64,000 nt of DNA from Salinicola endophyticus. Its GTDB lineage: Bacteria; Pseudomonadota; Gammaproteobacteria; Pseudomonadales; Halomonadaceae. The stretch lies in contig NZ_CP159578.1 of NCBI RefSeq assembly GCF_040536835.1, positions 310,001-374,000 on the forward strand, given 5' to 3'. A program made the translations under genes and the position numbers. This document shows positions 1 to 11,022 of the stretch, in pieces. Numbering within the stretch: position 1 is the stretch's first letter; each line of letters opens with the position of its first letter. The notes below the pieces were generated by a model. The model ran no database searches. It worked only from the letters and a program-made list of their open reading frames with translations, and was not told the DNA's origin.

Positions 1-1988
1 ACAGCCAGCCGTTCGTCGAGCCGCCGCCCAAGGAGCAGCGTACCGACAACCGTCGCGCGCACCCCAAGAAGGAGAAGGAGCGCGACAGCGGCGGCCGGCG
101 TGGTCGGCGTGACGACGACGACGATCGCGGTGAGCGGCGTCGCGGCGGCAAGAAGGTCAAGCGTGCCGAGCGTCGTGGCACCCGCCGTGGGCGTGGCGAC
201 AATCAGCACGGGTTCCAGAAGCCGACCCAGCCGATCGTGCGTGAAGTGGCGATCCCCGAGTCGATCAGCGTGGCCGACCTCGCCGACAAGATGTCGATCA
301 AGGCCAACGAAGTGATCAAGGCCATGTTCAGCATGGGCGCGGCGGTGACCATCAACCAGACCATCGACCAGGATACGGCTGCGATCGTGGTCGAGGAGAT
401 GGGCCACAAGCCGCGTCTGGTCAAGGAAGATGCGCTCGAGACCGAAGTGCTCGAGAACATCTCCTACGAGGGCGACGAGATCACCCGCTCGCCGGTGGTG
501 ACGGTGATGGGCCACGTCGACCACGGCAAGACCTCGCTGCTCGACTTCATCCGTCGCACCAAGGTGGCGACCGGTGAAGCCGGCGGGATCACCCAGCACA
601 TCGGCGCCTACCACGTCGAAGGCGAGCACGGCGGCGTGACCTTCCTCGACACCCCCGGACACGCGGCCTTTACCGCCATGCGTGCCCGCGGTGCCCAGGC
701 CACCGACGTGGTCATCCTGGTGGTGGCTGCCGACGACGGCGTGATGCCGCAGACGATCGAGGCGGTCGAGCACGCCAAGGCGGCCGGCGTGCCGCTGGTG
801 GTGGCGATCAACAAGATCGACAAAGAAGGTGCCGACCTCGACCGCATTCGTAACGAGCTCTCCCAGCACGGCGTGATCTCGGAAGAGTGGGGCGGCGACA
901 CCCAGTTCGTGCCCGTCTCGGCCAAGACCGGTGATGGTATCGATCAGCTGCTCGAATCCGTGCTGCTGGTCTCTGAAGTCCTCGAGCTCAAGGCCGTTCC
1001 CGAAGCGCCCGGCAAGGGTGTGGTGGTCGAGTCGCGGCTCGATCGCGGCCGCGGTCCGGTCGCCACCGTGCTGGTCCAGAACGGTACCCTGAGCCGTGGC
1101 GATATCGTACTCGCCGGCCTGCACTACGGCCGCGTGCGCGCGCTGACCAACGAACTCGGCCAGCAGGTCGAGTCGGTGGGCCCGTCGATGCCAGTGGAGA
1201 TCCAGGGGCTCGACGGTACGCCGGAAGCGGGCGAAGACTTCATGGTGCTGGCCGACGAGAAGAAGGCGCGCGAGATCGCCAACTTCCGTCAGGGCAAATA
1301 CCGCGAAGTGCGTCTGGCGCGGCAGCAGAAGGCCAAGCTGGAGAACATGTTCAGCCAGATGGGCCAGGACGAAGTGGCCAAGGTCAACGTCGTGCTCAAG
1401 GCCGACGTCCAGGGCTCGCTGGAAGCGATCCGTGGTGCACTGGAAGAGCTCTCCACCGACGAAGTCCAGGTCGCCGTGGTCTCCTCCGGGGTCGGTGGTA
1501 TCACCGGCACCGACGCCAACCTGGCGCTCGCCAGCGAGGCGATTCTGGTCGGCTTCAACGTGCGTGCCGATGCCTCCGCACGGGAGATCGTCGAGCGTGA
1601 AGGGCTGGATCTGCGCTACTACAGCGTCATCTACCAGCTGATCGACGAGGTCAAGCAGGCCATGAGCGGCATGCTGGCACCGGAGTGGAAGGAAGAGATC
1701 GTCGGTATCGCCGAAGTGCGCGACGTGTTCAAGGCGCCGAAGATCGGCGCGATCGCTGGCTGTATGGTCATCGAGGGCACCGTCCACCGCAACAAGAAGA
1801 TCCGTGTACTGCGCGACAACGTGGTCATCTACGAAGGCGATCTGGAGTCCCTGCGTCGCTTCAAGGATGACGTCAACGAAGTGCGCAACGGCATGGAGTG
1901 CGGTATCGGCGTCAAGAACTACAACGACGTTCAGGTCGGCGACAAGATCGAGGTCTTCGATCAGGTCAAGGTCGAACGCTCGCTGTAA
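1..1988 (+). CDS. infB: Translation initiation factor IF-2 (3' part of gene)
   Basis: IF-2 is the GTPase that brings fMet-tRNA to the 30S subunit and promotes subunit joining. The reading frame is open from base 3, so the N-terminal part lies outside the window. The visible start is a highly charged Arg/Asp/Lys-rich linker (to about base 220). It is followed by the IF2-N-like segment and the G domain with GHVDHGKT (about base 510), [12 protein letters not shown] and SAKTG, then domains II to IV. The frame ends in TAA. The internal GTG at 237 is probably not the true start, because coding sequence typical of IF-2 continues upstream. rbfA and truB follow closely, the usual nusA-infB-rbfA-truB-rpsO-pnp order. 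Confidence 0.97.
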   Translation, partial: SQPFVEPPPKEQRTDNRRAHPKKEKERDSGGRRGRRDDDDDRGERRRGGKKVKRAERRGTRRGRGDNQHGFQKPTQPIVREVAIPESISVADLADKMSIKANEVIKAMFSMGAAVTINQTIDQDTAAIVVEEMGHKPRLVKEDALETEVLENISYEGDEITRSPVVTVMGHVDHGKTSLLDFIRRTKVATGEAGGITQHIGAYHVEGEHGGVTFLDTPGHAAFTAMRARGAQATDVVILVVAADDGVMPQTIEAVEHAKAAGVPLVVAINKIDKEGADLDRIRNELSQHGVISEEWGGDTQFVPVSAKTGDGIDQLLESVLLVSEVLELKAVPEAPGKGVVVESRLDRGRGPVATVLVQNGTLSRGDIVLAGLHYGRVRALTNELGQQVESVGPSMPVEIQGLDGTPEAGEDFMVLADEKKAREIANFRQGKYREVRLARQQKAKLENMFSQMGQDEVAKVNVVLKADVQGSLEAIRGALEELSTDEVQVAVVSSGVGGITGTDANLALASEAILVGFNVRADASAREIVEREGLDLRYYSVIYQLIDEVKQAMSGMLAPEWKEEIVGIAEVRDVFKAPKIGAIAGCMVIEGTVHRNKKIRVLRDNVVIYEGDLESLRRFKDDVNEVRNGMECGIGVKNYNDVQVGDKIEVFDQVKVERSL

Positions 1989-2033
1989 GCGGCGATCCCC
2001 GGGGGCACGGCCTCCGGGGCCACGGAGCTAACG

Positions 2034-2486
2034 ATGCGCGAATTCAAACGAACCGACCGGGTCGCCGACCAGCTCCAGCAGGAGCTGGCCGTGCTGATCC
2101 AGCGCGAGATCAAGGATCCGCGGCTGGGCATGGTCACCGTCAGCTCGGTGAAGGTCAGCCGGGATCTCGGCTATGCCGATATCTTCGTGACCCTGCTGGG
2201 CGAAAACGATGCCGAGCGGGTGCGTGAGAACCTGGGCGTGCTCAAGCGCGCAGCCGGTTTCCTGCGCTCGCAGATCGCGCGTCGCATCAAGCTGCGTCAC
2301 GTGCCGGAGCTGCGCTTTCACTACGACGAAAGCGTGCTGCGGGGCCATCACCTCTCGGCGCTGATCGACGAAGCGGTGGCCAGCGACAAGCGTCACGACG
2401 AGCCTGCCGACGACGCGGCGTCTGATGATGACGCGCCGCAGCGGGGTGATGGAGCGCCGCAGCGGGGTGATGGAGAGCCGCGCTGA
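2034..2486 (+). CDS. rbfA: 30S ribosome-binding factor A
   Basis: RbfA is a small KH-fold protein that binds the 30S precursor and helps mature the 5' end of 16S rRNA, notably in the cold. The N-terminal sequence (MREFKRTDRVADQLQQELA) and the RIKLRHVPELRFHYDES segment are typical. At 150 residues it is longer than the roughly 130-residue E. coli protein. The extra part is an acidic/Gln-Arg tail containing a perfect 21-bp in-frame tandem duplication (2433-2453 and 2454-2474, encoding APQRGDG twice). Its TGA overlaps the ATG of truB by one base, suggesting coupled translation. Confidence 0.96.
   Translation: MREFKRTDRVADQLQQELAVLIQREIKDPRLGMVTVSSVKVSRDLGYADIFVTLLGENDAERVRENLGVLKRAAGFLRSQIARRIKLRHVPELRFHYDESVLRGHHLSALIDEAVASDKRHDEPADDAASDDDAPQRGDGAPQRGDGEPR
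2433..2474 (+). repeat. 21-bp tandem duplication in the rbfA tail
   Basis: Bases 2433-2453 are repeated exactly at 2454-2474. The unit is a multiple of three, so it simply adds seven residues to the C-terminal tail of RbfA. Perfect identity points to a recent slippage event. Confidence 0.95.
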
Positions 2487-3412
2487 TGGCCAGGCGTCGC
2501 AAGGGCCTGGCGATCGATGGCGTGCTGCTGCTGGACAAGCCCCAGGGCATCTCCAGCAACCACGCGCTGCAGCGGGTCCGACGTCTGTATCAGGCGCGCA
2601 AGGCGGGGCACACCGGTACGCTGGATCCGATGGCGACCGGGCTGCTGCCGATCTGTCTCGGCGAGGCGACCAAGTTCTCCGCGCACCTGTTGGAGGCCGA
2701 CAAGGTCTACCGTACCCGGGTCAAGCTGGGTGAGATCACCGACACCGGAGATGCCGAAGGCGAAGTGATCGCACGCCAGGCGCTCCCCGAGCGGCTGGAT
2801 CGCGAGGCCATCGAGGCACTGCTGACGCGCTTTCACGGCGAGATCGAGCAGGTGCCGCCGATGTACTCCGCGCTCAAGCATCAGGGGCGCAAGCTCTACG
2901 AGCTGGCGCGGGAGGGCAAGACGGTGGCACGTGCGCCGCGCCGTGTGACGGTGTATGATGTGCGCCCGCTCGGCTGGGAGCCCGATGGCTTCTGGCTTGA
3001 GGTGCGCTGTAGCAAGGGCACCTATATCCGCACGCTGGCCGAGGATATCGGCCGCGAAGCCGGTTTCGGCGCGCATATCACGGCGCTGGAACGGCTGCAG
3101 ACAGGGCCTTTCGACAGCGCCAACCGGGTGACACTCGAAGCGCTCGAGGCGATGGACGACGACGCCCGGCTGGCGCAGCTGCTGCCGGCCGATGCGATGC
3201 TCGACCATCTGCCACCGCTCGCGGTGGACGCCGAGACCGCCGACCGCCTGCTTCACGGGCAGCGCGCCGCGGTGGCCGCCGGTACGTTGGCATCTGGCAG
3301 CACGGCAAGACTCTATCTCGACCACGCCTTTCTGGGGCTGGTCGAGGCGACCGGGGCGACGGAGATTGCGCCCAAGCGCCTGGTCGATACCGCGGCCCTG
3401 GCGTCGGGCTGA
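2486..3412 (+). CDS. truB: tRNA pseudouridine-55 synthase
   Basis: TruB isomerises U55 in the T-loop of tRNAs and acts as a tRNA chaperone. The product has 308 residues, the usual size. The catalytic block KAGHTGTLDPMATGLLP (about residues 39-55) contains the nucleophilic Asp of the family, and the KGTYIRTLAEDIG motif typical of TruB follows later. The ATG overlaps the rbfA stop. The stop codon lies in the loop of a perfect 13-bp hairpin (3396-3427). Confidence 0.97.
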   Translation: MARRRKGLAIDGVLLLDKPQGISSNHALQRVRRLYQARKAGHTGTLDPMATGLLPICLGEATKFSAHLLEADKVYRTRVKLGEITDTGDAEGEVIARQALPERLDREAIEALLTRFHGEIEQVPPMYSALKHQGRKLYELAREGKTVARAPRRVTVYDVRPLGWEPDGFWLEVRCSKGTYIRTLAEDIGREAGFGAHITALERLQTGPFDSANRVTLEALEAMDDDARLAQLLPADAMLDHLPPLAVDAETADRLLHGQRAAVAAGTLASGSTARLYLDHAFLGLVEATGATEIAPKRLVDTAALASG

Positions 3413-3427
3413 GCCCCGACGCCAGGG
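3396..3427 (+). other. Hairpin spanning the truB stop codon
   Basis: CCCTGGCGTCGGG (3396-3408) pairs perfectly with CCCGACGCCAGGG (3415-3427) around a six-base loop that contains the TGA. No T-run follows, so it does not look like a simple terminator. It may be an RNA processing or stability element between truB and rpsO. Confidence 0.7.
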
Positions 3428-3553
3428 TAGTGACGGCGGCGAGCCTGGCTCGACGCCACACGCCGAAGCGCGCTTCGGCAATCATCGGGAGACTGCAAAT
3501 ATGCGTGGTCTCCGACATTCATCACTCAAGCATATTGCTTAGGAGAGTGTTTC

Positions 3554-3823
3554 ATGGCACTGACTGCCGAAAAGAAAGCCGAAATCGTCAAAGAGTTCGG
3601 TCAGGGCGAGAACGACACCGGTTCCCCTGAAGTGCAGGTTGCCCTGCTGAGCGCCAACATCGATGGCCTGCAGAGCCACTTCAAGGATCACAAGCAGGAT
3701 CACCACTCCCGTCGTGGTCTGATCCGCATGGTCAACCAGCGCCGCAAGCTGCTGGACTACCTCAAGGGTAAAGACTTCGACCGCTATCAGTCGCTGATCA
3801 AGAAGCTCGGTCTGCGTCGCTGA
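3554..3823 (+). CDS. rpsO: 30S ribosomal protein S15
   Basis: S15 binds the central domain of 16S rRNA early in 30S assembly. The 89-residue product has the conserved GSPEVQ and [11 protein letters not shown] segments. AGGAGAG stands just ahead of the ATG. It is followed by a strong terminator, so rpsO is separated from pnp. In E. coli S15 represses its own mRNA; no clear equivalent was identified here. Confidence 0.98.
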   Translation: MALTAEKKAEIVKEFGQGENDTGSPEVQVALLSANIDGLQSHFKDHKQDHHSRRGLIRMVNQRRKLLDYLKGKDFDRYQSLIKKLGLRR

Positions 3824-3829
3824 TACCGT

Positions 3830-3851
3830 CTGCCGGCACGCTTGCCGGCAG
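3830..3851 (+). other. Small hairpin after rpsO
   Basis: CTGCCGGCA (3830-3838) and TGCCGGCAG (3843-3851) form a 9-bp stem with a four-base loop just before the rpsO terminator. No T-run follows it directly. Confidence 0.55.
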
Positions 3852-3863
3852 CGCGTGTTCGAG

Positions 3864-3897
3864 ACAGGCAATCCCATTCGGGATTGCCTGTTTTTTT
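3864..3897 (+). terminator. Rho-independent terminator after rpsO
   Basis: ACAGGCAATCCC and GGGATTGCCTGT form a 12-bp stem with an ATTC loop, followed directly by seven T residues. Confidence 0.93.
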
Positions 3898-3927
3898 ATG
3901 TCCGCACTTTTTATTCCCGCACGGGCG

Positions 3928-4022
3928 CCGGGGGCAGGGTGAAGCGAGGGTCCTTTGCCATGGAAGGCAAAGGTAGCGCACAGGGATGTGTTTACAGCGC
4001 CCTCGCGAAGCCCTGCCCCCGG
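3928..4022. repeat. Multibranched palindromic element upstream of pnp
   Basis: The outer arms CCGGGGGCAGGG (3928-3939) and CCCTGCCCCCGG (4011-4022) are perfect complements. A second paired segment, GCGAGGG/CCCTCGC (3944-3950 with 4000-4006), continues the stem. Inside are two further hairpins: CCTTTGCC/GGCAAAGG (3952-3973) and CACA-GGGA-TGTG (3979-3990). The result is a three-way-junction-like fold of 95 bp. It looks like a dispersed intergenic palindromic repeat, but no second copy was seen in this window. Confidence 0.65.
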
Positions 4023-4283
4023 GAAAGCCCATGCAGCCTGTTGTGAGCGGTGTTTCAAGTCAACAGCGTAGGAAAGGGGCGAAGCACTGGCCCGGGTAAG
4101 GCGCAGGGCGCCCATTATCAGAGGGTGTGGCAATGAGCGCTTCGCGCGCTTTCCACGGCGGTTTTTCGCGTCTGTGCGGCGTGTGCCATGCGGGCGACGT
4201 CGGTAGCTCTCGCCCGCGCGAACGCCTAGAATGGTCGCCGAGTCAAAAGACCCACATGAATCCGACAAGTTGAAGGAATACCC
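4023..4283 (+). promoter_or_regulatory. pnp leader and promoter region
   Basis: This gene-free stretch leads into pnp. A TAGAAT box at 4227-4232 could serve as a -10 element, without a convincing -35. E. coli pnp is autoregulated through an RNase III-cut leader; no comparable long hairpin was traced here. GAAGGA at 4272-4277 is the ribosome binding site for the GTG start at 4284. Confidence 0.35.
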
Positions 4284-6413
<2,130 letters not shown>

Positions 6414-6448
6414 GCCCGCGGGCACTGCGCCCGCTGCTCGCTCGACCA

Positions 6449-6483
6449 CGCCCGGTCCGCCTCGTGCGGGCCGGGCGTTTTTT
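6449..6483 (+). terminator. Rho-independent terminator after pnp
   Basis: CGCCCGGTCCGC (6449-6460) and GCGGGCCGGGCG (6466-6477) form a 12-bp stem with one G-U pair, followed by six T residues. Confidence 0.92.
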
Positions 6484-6587
6484 GTGACGAGCACTTTTTC
6501 ATGAGGAACACTTCGGTGACGGGTGTCGAGATCAGCGCTGGGTCTGGCGGGGTCTCTGTAGCGCCGCCGACGCTCGGTGATGGTCTC

Positions 6588-7613
6588 TCAGGCGCTGACG
6601 GCGGCAGTTCGGGGTGCCGGCAGCCAGCGCTTGATCCGTCGCGACAGGCGCTTCTCCACCAGCTCGAAGCTGATCCAGGAGAGCAGCGCGATGATCGGCA
6701 AGCAGATCGCCAGGGTGAGATAGGGACCGAGTCCGAGGCGTTGAGTGAGCAGGTAGTTGCCGCACCACAGCACGATGACATGGAGCAGATAGGTCGAGTA
6801 GGACCAGTCGCCCATGCGCTTGAACACCCGGTTGTCGCCGATATAGGGCTCCAGTGCGATGCAGGCGATCACCAGCAGTGCGCTGGGCAGGCCCCAGGCG
6901 AAGAAGCGTAGCGCGCCGGAAGGGTCGTCGAAGGCGAGTAGCGTCGCCACGCTGAGCCCGATCAGCAGCAGCGGCCATAGCCGCCCGGTGGGTAGCCCGT
7001 GGCGGGCGTAGTAGACGCCGATACCCACGCCGAGCAGAAATTCGAAGATGATCGGGTCGCTATAGAAGCTGCTGATGAACGGCTGGGGGGCAAACAGCGT
7101 ATTGATCGCCACGATCGCGATCACCAGCCCCCACAGCCGCCACGGCCGCGCCAGCAGCAGCGAGGCGGCGAACACCAGATAGAACAGCATCTCGAAGTTG
7201 AGCGTCCAGCCCACCGGCAGGATCGGATAATAGCCGTAGCCGGCCGGGTTCTCGGCGGGGATGAACAGCAGCGATTTGACCAGCCCGATGACACTGAAGC
7301 CGTACTCCGGCATCACGTCGCTGGTGAACACGATCACCAGCGCGGTGATCGCGGTATACAGCCAGTAGGCGGGGACGATACGGGCGCAGCGCTGAAGCAG
7401 GAACTGGGGCATCGAGAGGCGCTTGCCGCGGGTCGAGACGGTGATCACGAAGCCGCTGATGACGAAGAAGATATCCACCCCTACCTGGCCGCGGGTGGAG
7501 AGCAGGTACTCGACCCAGTTATCGGCCTGGAAGCCGAAGAACACCTGCATGAAGTGGTGAAAGACGACGATCCACGCCGCCAGGGCGCGCAGCGCCTGTA
7601 CCGAAACCAGCAT
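6588..7613 (-). CDS. Acyltransferase 3 family membrane protein (OafA/YrhL type)
   Basis: This is a 341-residue integral membrane protein with about ten hydrophobic segments. The N-terminal RALAAWIVVFHHF segment carries the His pair typical of acyltransferase-3 proteins. GQVGVDIFFVISGFVI follows, as in O-acyltransferases that modify polysaccharides, lipid A sugars or osmoregulated glucans. The substrate cannot be deduced, because no polysaccharide or transport genes are adjacent. It stands alone between pnp (convergent) and coaA (same strand, separated by a probable terminator), so it may be an accessory insertion in an otherwise conserved neighbourhood. Base composition is like that of its neighbours. 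Confidence 0.85.
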   Translation of the reverse strand: MLVSVQALRALAAWIVVFHHFMQVFFGFQADNWVEYLLSTRGQVGVDIFFVISGFVITVSTRGKRLSMPQFLLQRCARIVPAYWLYTAITALVIVFTSDVMPEYGFSVIGLVKSLLFIPAENPAGYGYYPILPVGWTLNFEMLFYLVFAASLLLARPWRLWGLVIAIVAINTLFAPQPFISSFYSDPIIFEFLLGVGIGVYYARHGLPTGRLWPLLLIGLSVATLLAFDDPSGALRFFAWGLPSALLVIACIALEPYIGDNRVFKRMGDWSYSTYLLHVIVLWCGNYLLTQRLGLGPYLTLAICLPIIALLSWISFELVEKRLSRRIKRWLPAPRTAAVSA

Positions 7614-7653
7614 CCCGTCTTCCTGTCTTCGACCAAAGTTGACAGCTATCCGA

Positions 7654-7681
7654 GGGAAAATGGCGGCGAAAGTTCGCCGCC
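7654..7681 (-). terminator. Probable terminator after coaA
   Basis: On the minus strand GGCGGCGAA and TTCGCCGCC (7662-7681) form a 9-bp hairpin followed by ATTTTCCC. The T-run is short, but its position downstream of coaA fits termination. Confidence 0.5.
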
Positions 7682-7759
7682 GTCACACAGGCTGACAAAA
7701 CGCTATGTCTGGACAAGCTCTGTGCGGCAAGTTTGCAGAAACGGCGAGCCCGGCGTGGC

Positions 7760-8716
7760 TCACACCTTGCGCAGTGCCACTTGTTCGACCAGGTGATCGT
7801 GCCCCTTGCGCAGGATCAGATCGGCGCGCGGGCGGGTGGGCAGGATATTCTCGCGCAGGTTGCGGCGGTTGATGTCGCGCCACAGCCCCTCGGCGATCTC
7901 CAGCGCCTCGGTTTCGCTGATCTGGGCATAGCGGTGGAAGAAGGAGTCGGGGTTCTGGAAGGCGGTCTGGCGCAGCAGCTTGAAGCGCTCCAGGTACCAG
8001 TCGTGGATATGCTGCTCCTCGGCATCGATGTAGATCGAGAAGTCGAAGAAGTCGGAGACGAACGGCACCATCTTGCCGTCTTCGGGCAGATCGCGCACAT
8101 GCAGCACGTTGATGCCCTCGACGATCAGGATGTCGGGGCGGTCGATGGTCTGGAATTCGTGCTCACGCACATCGTAGGTGAGGTGCGAGTAGAGCGGTGC
8201 CTGGACGTTGCGCACCCCCGCCTTGATCCAGGAGAGAAAGCGTAGCAGCGCACCGATGTCGTAGCTCTCGGGGAAGCCCTTGCGGGTCATCAGAGCCTTG
8301 TCCTTGAGCACCGCGTTGGGATAGAGGAAACCGTCGGTGGTGACCAGGTCGACCTTGGGGCTCGACGGCCAGCGCGCCAGCAGCTCCTTGAGAATCCTTG
8401 CAGTGGTCGACTTGCCCACCGCGACCGACCCGGCGAGGCCGATGATGAACGGCGTCTTCTGGGTATCGTCGATGTCGAGGAAGCGCTTGCGCTGGGCGTA
8501 GAGCTGCTGGCTGGCCTCGACGTAGGAGGAGAGCAGCCGCGACAGCGACAGATAGATGCGCCGCACCTCGTCGAGATCGATCGGGTCGTTGAGCGAGCGC
8601 AGCCGCTGCACCTCCTCGGAGGCGAGCGTCAGTGGCGTGTCGGCACGAAAGGCAGCCCACTGCTGCGCCGAATAGAACTGGTAGGGTGAGAACGGGTCCG
8701 GTCTCAGTTGGTTCAT
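7760..8716 (-). CDS. coaA: Pantothenate kinase, type I
   Basis: CoaA phosphorylates pantothenate with ATP, the first and controlling step of coenzyme A synthesis. The 318-residue product matches the family length. The P-loop [12 protein letters not shown] lies at about residues 93-104, followed by [13 protein letters not shown] and the late [18 protein letters not shown] segment. The start was set at the ATG 8714-8716 ([20 protein letters not shown]), which fits known CoaA N termini; an upstream in-frame ATG at 8776 would add 20 unrelated residues overlapping the GNAT gene. It is the last gene of the pcnB-folK-panB-panC-GNAT-coaA series. Type I enzymes are inhibited by CoA, unlike type III CoaX. 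Confidence 0.95.
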   Translation of the reverse strand: MNQLRPDPFSPYQFYSAQQWAAFRADTPLTLASEEVQRLRSLNDPIDLDEVRRIYLSLSRLLSSYVEASQQLYAQRKRFLDIDDTQKTPFIIGLAGSVAVGKSTTARILKELLARWPSSPKVDLVTTDGFLYPNAVLKDKALMTRKGFPESYDIGALLRFLSWIKAGVRNVQAPLYSHLTYDVREHEFQTIDRPDILIVEGINVLHVRDLPEDGKMVPFVSDFFDFSIYIDAEEQHIHDWYLERFKLLRQTAFQNPDSFFHRYAQISETEALEIAEGLWRDINRRNLRENILPTRPRADLILRKGHDHLVEQVALRKV

Positions 8717-8757
8717 TGGCTGTCTCTGACCATGATCGTCGAGTCGGCAGGCGGCGC

Positions 8758-9264
8758 TCAGCCGTCTTCCGGGCACTCATTGTCTGTGGTGTGGCCGGAA
8801 TCGGCAAACCGTGGCAGCCACATCGGTTGTATGCCGCGGGCGTCCGTCGTGCCTCGGTCGACGAAGCCCAGCGCCTGATAGAGGGCAAGTGCCGCAAGGT
8901 TGTCGCGAAACACGTTGAGCGTGACGCAGCGGGCCTGGCGCTGCCGAGCCTGCGCCAGCAGGTGTTGGCACAGGCTGCGCCCCAGCCCCTGACCGCGGCG
9001 CTCGGGGGCGACGATGAGCCGGGCCAGGTGCCAGTGGTCGGTCGCCTTGGGCACGAGCTGGCCGAAGGCGACGGGATGCTTTCCCTCACGCAGGGTGAAG
9101 GCGGGCGTGGCGCCGCCGCCGAACTCGCGCCACAGCGTGGCGGGCTCCGGCGGCCAGGAGAGCCCCGGGCCAGCCCAGCGTTCGAGTGCCTGCGGCGAGT
9201 CGATCCAGCCGGCGATCACGCGCAGATCGCTCGGCAGCGCCGCGCGCCAGCGGCGTTCAGGCAT
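8758..9264 (-). CDS. GNAT family N-acetyltransferase
   Basis: A 168-residue acetyl-CoA-dependent acetyltransferase of the GNAT superfamily. Motif A is clear ([24 protein letters not shown]), giving the R/Q-x-x-G-x-G/A acetyl-CoA loop. It is followed by the [19 protein letters not shown] block typical of small-molecule or peptide acetyltransferases. The substrate is unknown. Its ATG overlaps the end of panC by 8 bases, which implies translational coupling, and coaA follows after 41 bases. It is thus embedded in the CoA synthesis cluster and may link to CoA use or control, which is inference only. Confidence 0.88.
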   Translation of the reverse strand: MPERRWRAALPSDLRVIAGWIDSPQALERWAGPGLSWPPEPATLWREFGGGATPAFTLREGKHPVAFGQLVPKATDHWHLARLIVAPERRGQGLGRSLCQHLLAQARQRQARCVTLNVFRDNLAALALYQALGFVDRGTTDARGIQPMWLPRFADSGHTTDNECPEDG

Positions 9265-10120
9265 GCGCAGGCTCTGGCAGGGTGACCGCGATATTGTCGA
9301 TCAGCCGCGTGCGGCCCAGATAGACGGCGCCCAGCAGCCGCGCCGCGCCGCTGGCCTGGGGCGCCAGCGGTGCCAGGCCGGCGTCACGCAGTTCCAGATA
9401 GTCCAGCTGCAGGCCCGCATTCGCCAGGGCCTGGCGCGCCCGGGCCAGGCTGGTATCGATAGCGGCACCCTCGGCCAGCGCGGCGGCGCACTCGCGCAGG
9501 CTGTGATAGAGCGCAGCGGCGCGCTGGCGCTCCTCGGCGGAGAGATAGCCATTGCGTGAGGAGAGCGCCAGGCCATCCTCGGCCCGCGCCGTGGCCACGC
9601 CCTCGATCTGGATCGGGAAGTGCAGATCGGCCACCAGCTTGCGAATCACCGCCAACTGCTGGAAATCCTTCTCGCCAAAACAGGCGACGTCCGGCTGGGT
9701 CAGATGGAACAGCAGCGAGACCACGGTGGCGACGCCGTCGAAGTGGCCGGGGCGGCTGCCGCCGCAGAGCCCCTCCGAGACGCCGGGTACCCGCACCCGG
9801 GTCAGACCATCGAGCCCCTGCGGGTAGAGGGTCTCCACGCTGGGGGCGAACAGCAGGTCACAGCCGTGGCGTTCGAGTTGCTCACTGTCGGCCGCCAGGG
9901 TGCGCGGGTAGCGTGCGAAGTCCTCGCCCGGGCCGAACTGCAGGGGATTGACGAACAGCGTCGCCACCACCACGTCGGCCAGCTCCCGGGCCCGGTCGAC
10001 CAGCGCCAGATGGCCCGCATGCAGGTTGCCCATGGTGGGTACCAGCGCGATGCGCCGGCCGCGGCGGCGCTCGCCGTCGAGCCACTCGCGCAGCGGCGCA
10101 ATGGCGTGCAGGGTGTGCAT
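9257..10120 (-). CDS. panC: Pantothenate synthetase
   Basis: PanC ligates pantoate and beta-alanine using ATP to make pantothenate. The protein has 287 residues. The nucleotide-binding HIGH-like motif HAGH (residues 34-37, in [14 protein letters not shown]) is present, as are [17 protein letters not shown] and the late SSRN motif. The ATG overlaps the TGA of panB by one base, so the two enzymes of this pathway branch are probably translated together. Confidence 0.97.
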   Translation of the reverse strand: MHTLHAIAPLREWLDGERRRGRRIALVPTMGNLHAGHLALVDRARELADVVVATLFVNPLQFGPGEDFARYPRTLAADSEQLERHGCDLLFAPSVETLYPQGLDGLTRVRVPGVSEGLCGGSRPGHFDGVATVVSLLFHLTQPDVACFGEKDFQQLAVIRKLVADLHFPIQIEGVATARAEDGLALSSRNGYLSAEERQRAAALYHSLRECAAALAEGAAIDTSLARARQALANAGLQLDYLELRDAGLAPLAPQASGAARLLGAVYLGRTRLIDNIAVTLPEPAHA

Positions 10121-10911
10121 CAGAACGTATGCTCCTCGGCCGGGAAGGTGCGCGCCTTGACCGCCTCGTGGTAGGCGCGGAAGGCGTCGAGGATGCTGTC
10201 ACGGCCACTCAGGAAGTTCTTGACGAAGCGCGGTACGTAGCCGCTGTTGAGCCCCAGCACGTCGTGCATCACCAGGATCTGGCCGTCGACCTCGGCGCCG
10301 GCGCCAATGCCGATCACCGGTGCGGCGACGGCGTCGCGCACCGCCTTGCCCAGATCCGCCGGCACGCACTCCAGCAGGATCACCGCCGCACCCGCATCGA
10401 CCAGACACTGAGCGTCATGGATGATGCGCTGGGCCTGATCGCGCTCGCGGCCCTGGACCTTGAAGCCGCCGAAACGGTGCACGCTCTGCGGGGTCAGGCC
10501 GAGATGCGCGCACACCGGCACGCCGCGGCGGTGAAGCTCGTTGACGCCCTCGGCCATCCACGCCTCGCCCTCGATCTTGATCATCTCGGCCCCTGCGCGC
10601 ATCAGGGTGCCGGCGTCGCGCAGCAGCTGCGCGGTGTCGACGTTGCTCATGAACGGCAGGTCGACCATCAGCAGGCTCTGGCGCTTGGCGCGGGCCACGC
10701 AGGCGGTGTGGTAGCAGAGGTCATCGAGGGTGACCGGCAGCGTGCTGGCGTGACCCTGCAGCACCATGCCGAGGGAGTCTCCCACCAGCAGCACTTCGAT
10801 GCCGGCTTCGTCGGCGCAGCGGGCGAAGGTCGCATCATAGGCGGTCAGGCAACTGAAGGTATCGCCGCGCGTCTTGAGCTCGCGCAGCGTATTCAGGGTA
10901 ACGGGCTTCAT
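10120..10911 (-). CDS. panB: 3-methyl-2-oxobutanoate hydroxymethyltransferase
   Basis: PanB transfers a hydroxymethyl group from methylene-tetrahydrofolate to ketoisovalerate, giving ketopantoate. The protein has 263 residues from the ATG at 10909-10911 ([13 protein letters not shown]), preceded by GAGAG. A longer frame to 10992 has no family support. [12 protein letters not shown], the metal-binding region, and PVIGIGAG are typical. Its neighbour folK makes the folate precursor whose product serves as the one-carbon donor here. panD (beta-alanine supply) is not in the window. Confidence 0.96.
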   Translation of the reverse strand: MKPVTLNTLRELKTRGDTFSCLTAYDATFARCADEAGIEVLLVGDSLGMVLQGHASTLPVTLDDLCYHTACVARAKRQSLLMVDLPFMSNVDTAQLLRDAGTLMRAGAEMIKIEGEAWMAEGVNELHRRGVPVCAHLGLTPQSVHRFGGFKVQGRERDQAQRIIHDAQCLVDAGAAVILLECVPADLGKAVRDAVAAPVIGIGAGAEVDGQILVMHDVLGLNSGYVPRFVKNFLSGRDSILDAFRAYHEAVKARTFPAEEHTF

Positions 10912-11022
10912 CACGGTTCTCTCGCAGGTATCGAACGCCGGGTACCTTGGGCGCGGGGCCGAGTGTAAAGCGTTGTTCGGGGGACGCAACACGACATTAG
11001 GCTGCCGTCGGTGCGCCGGCGC

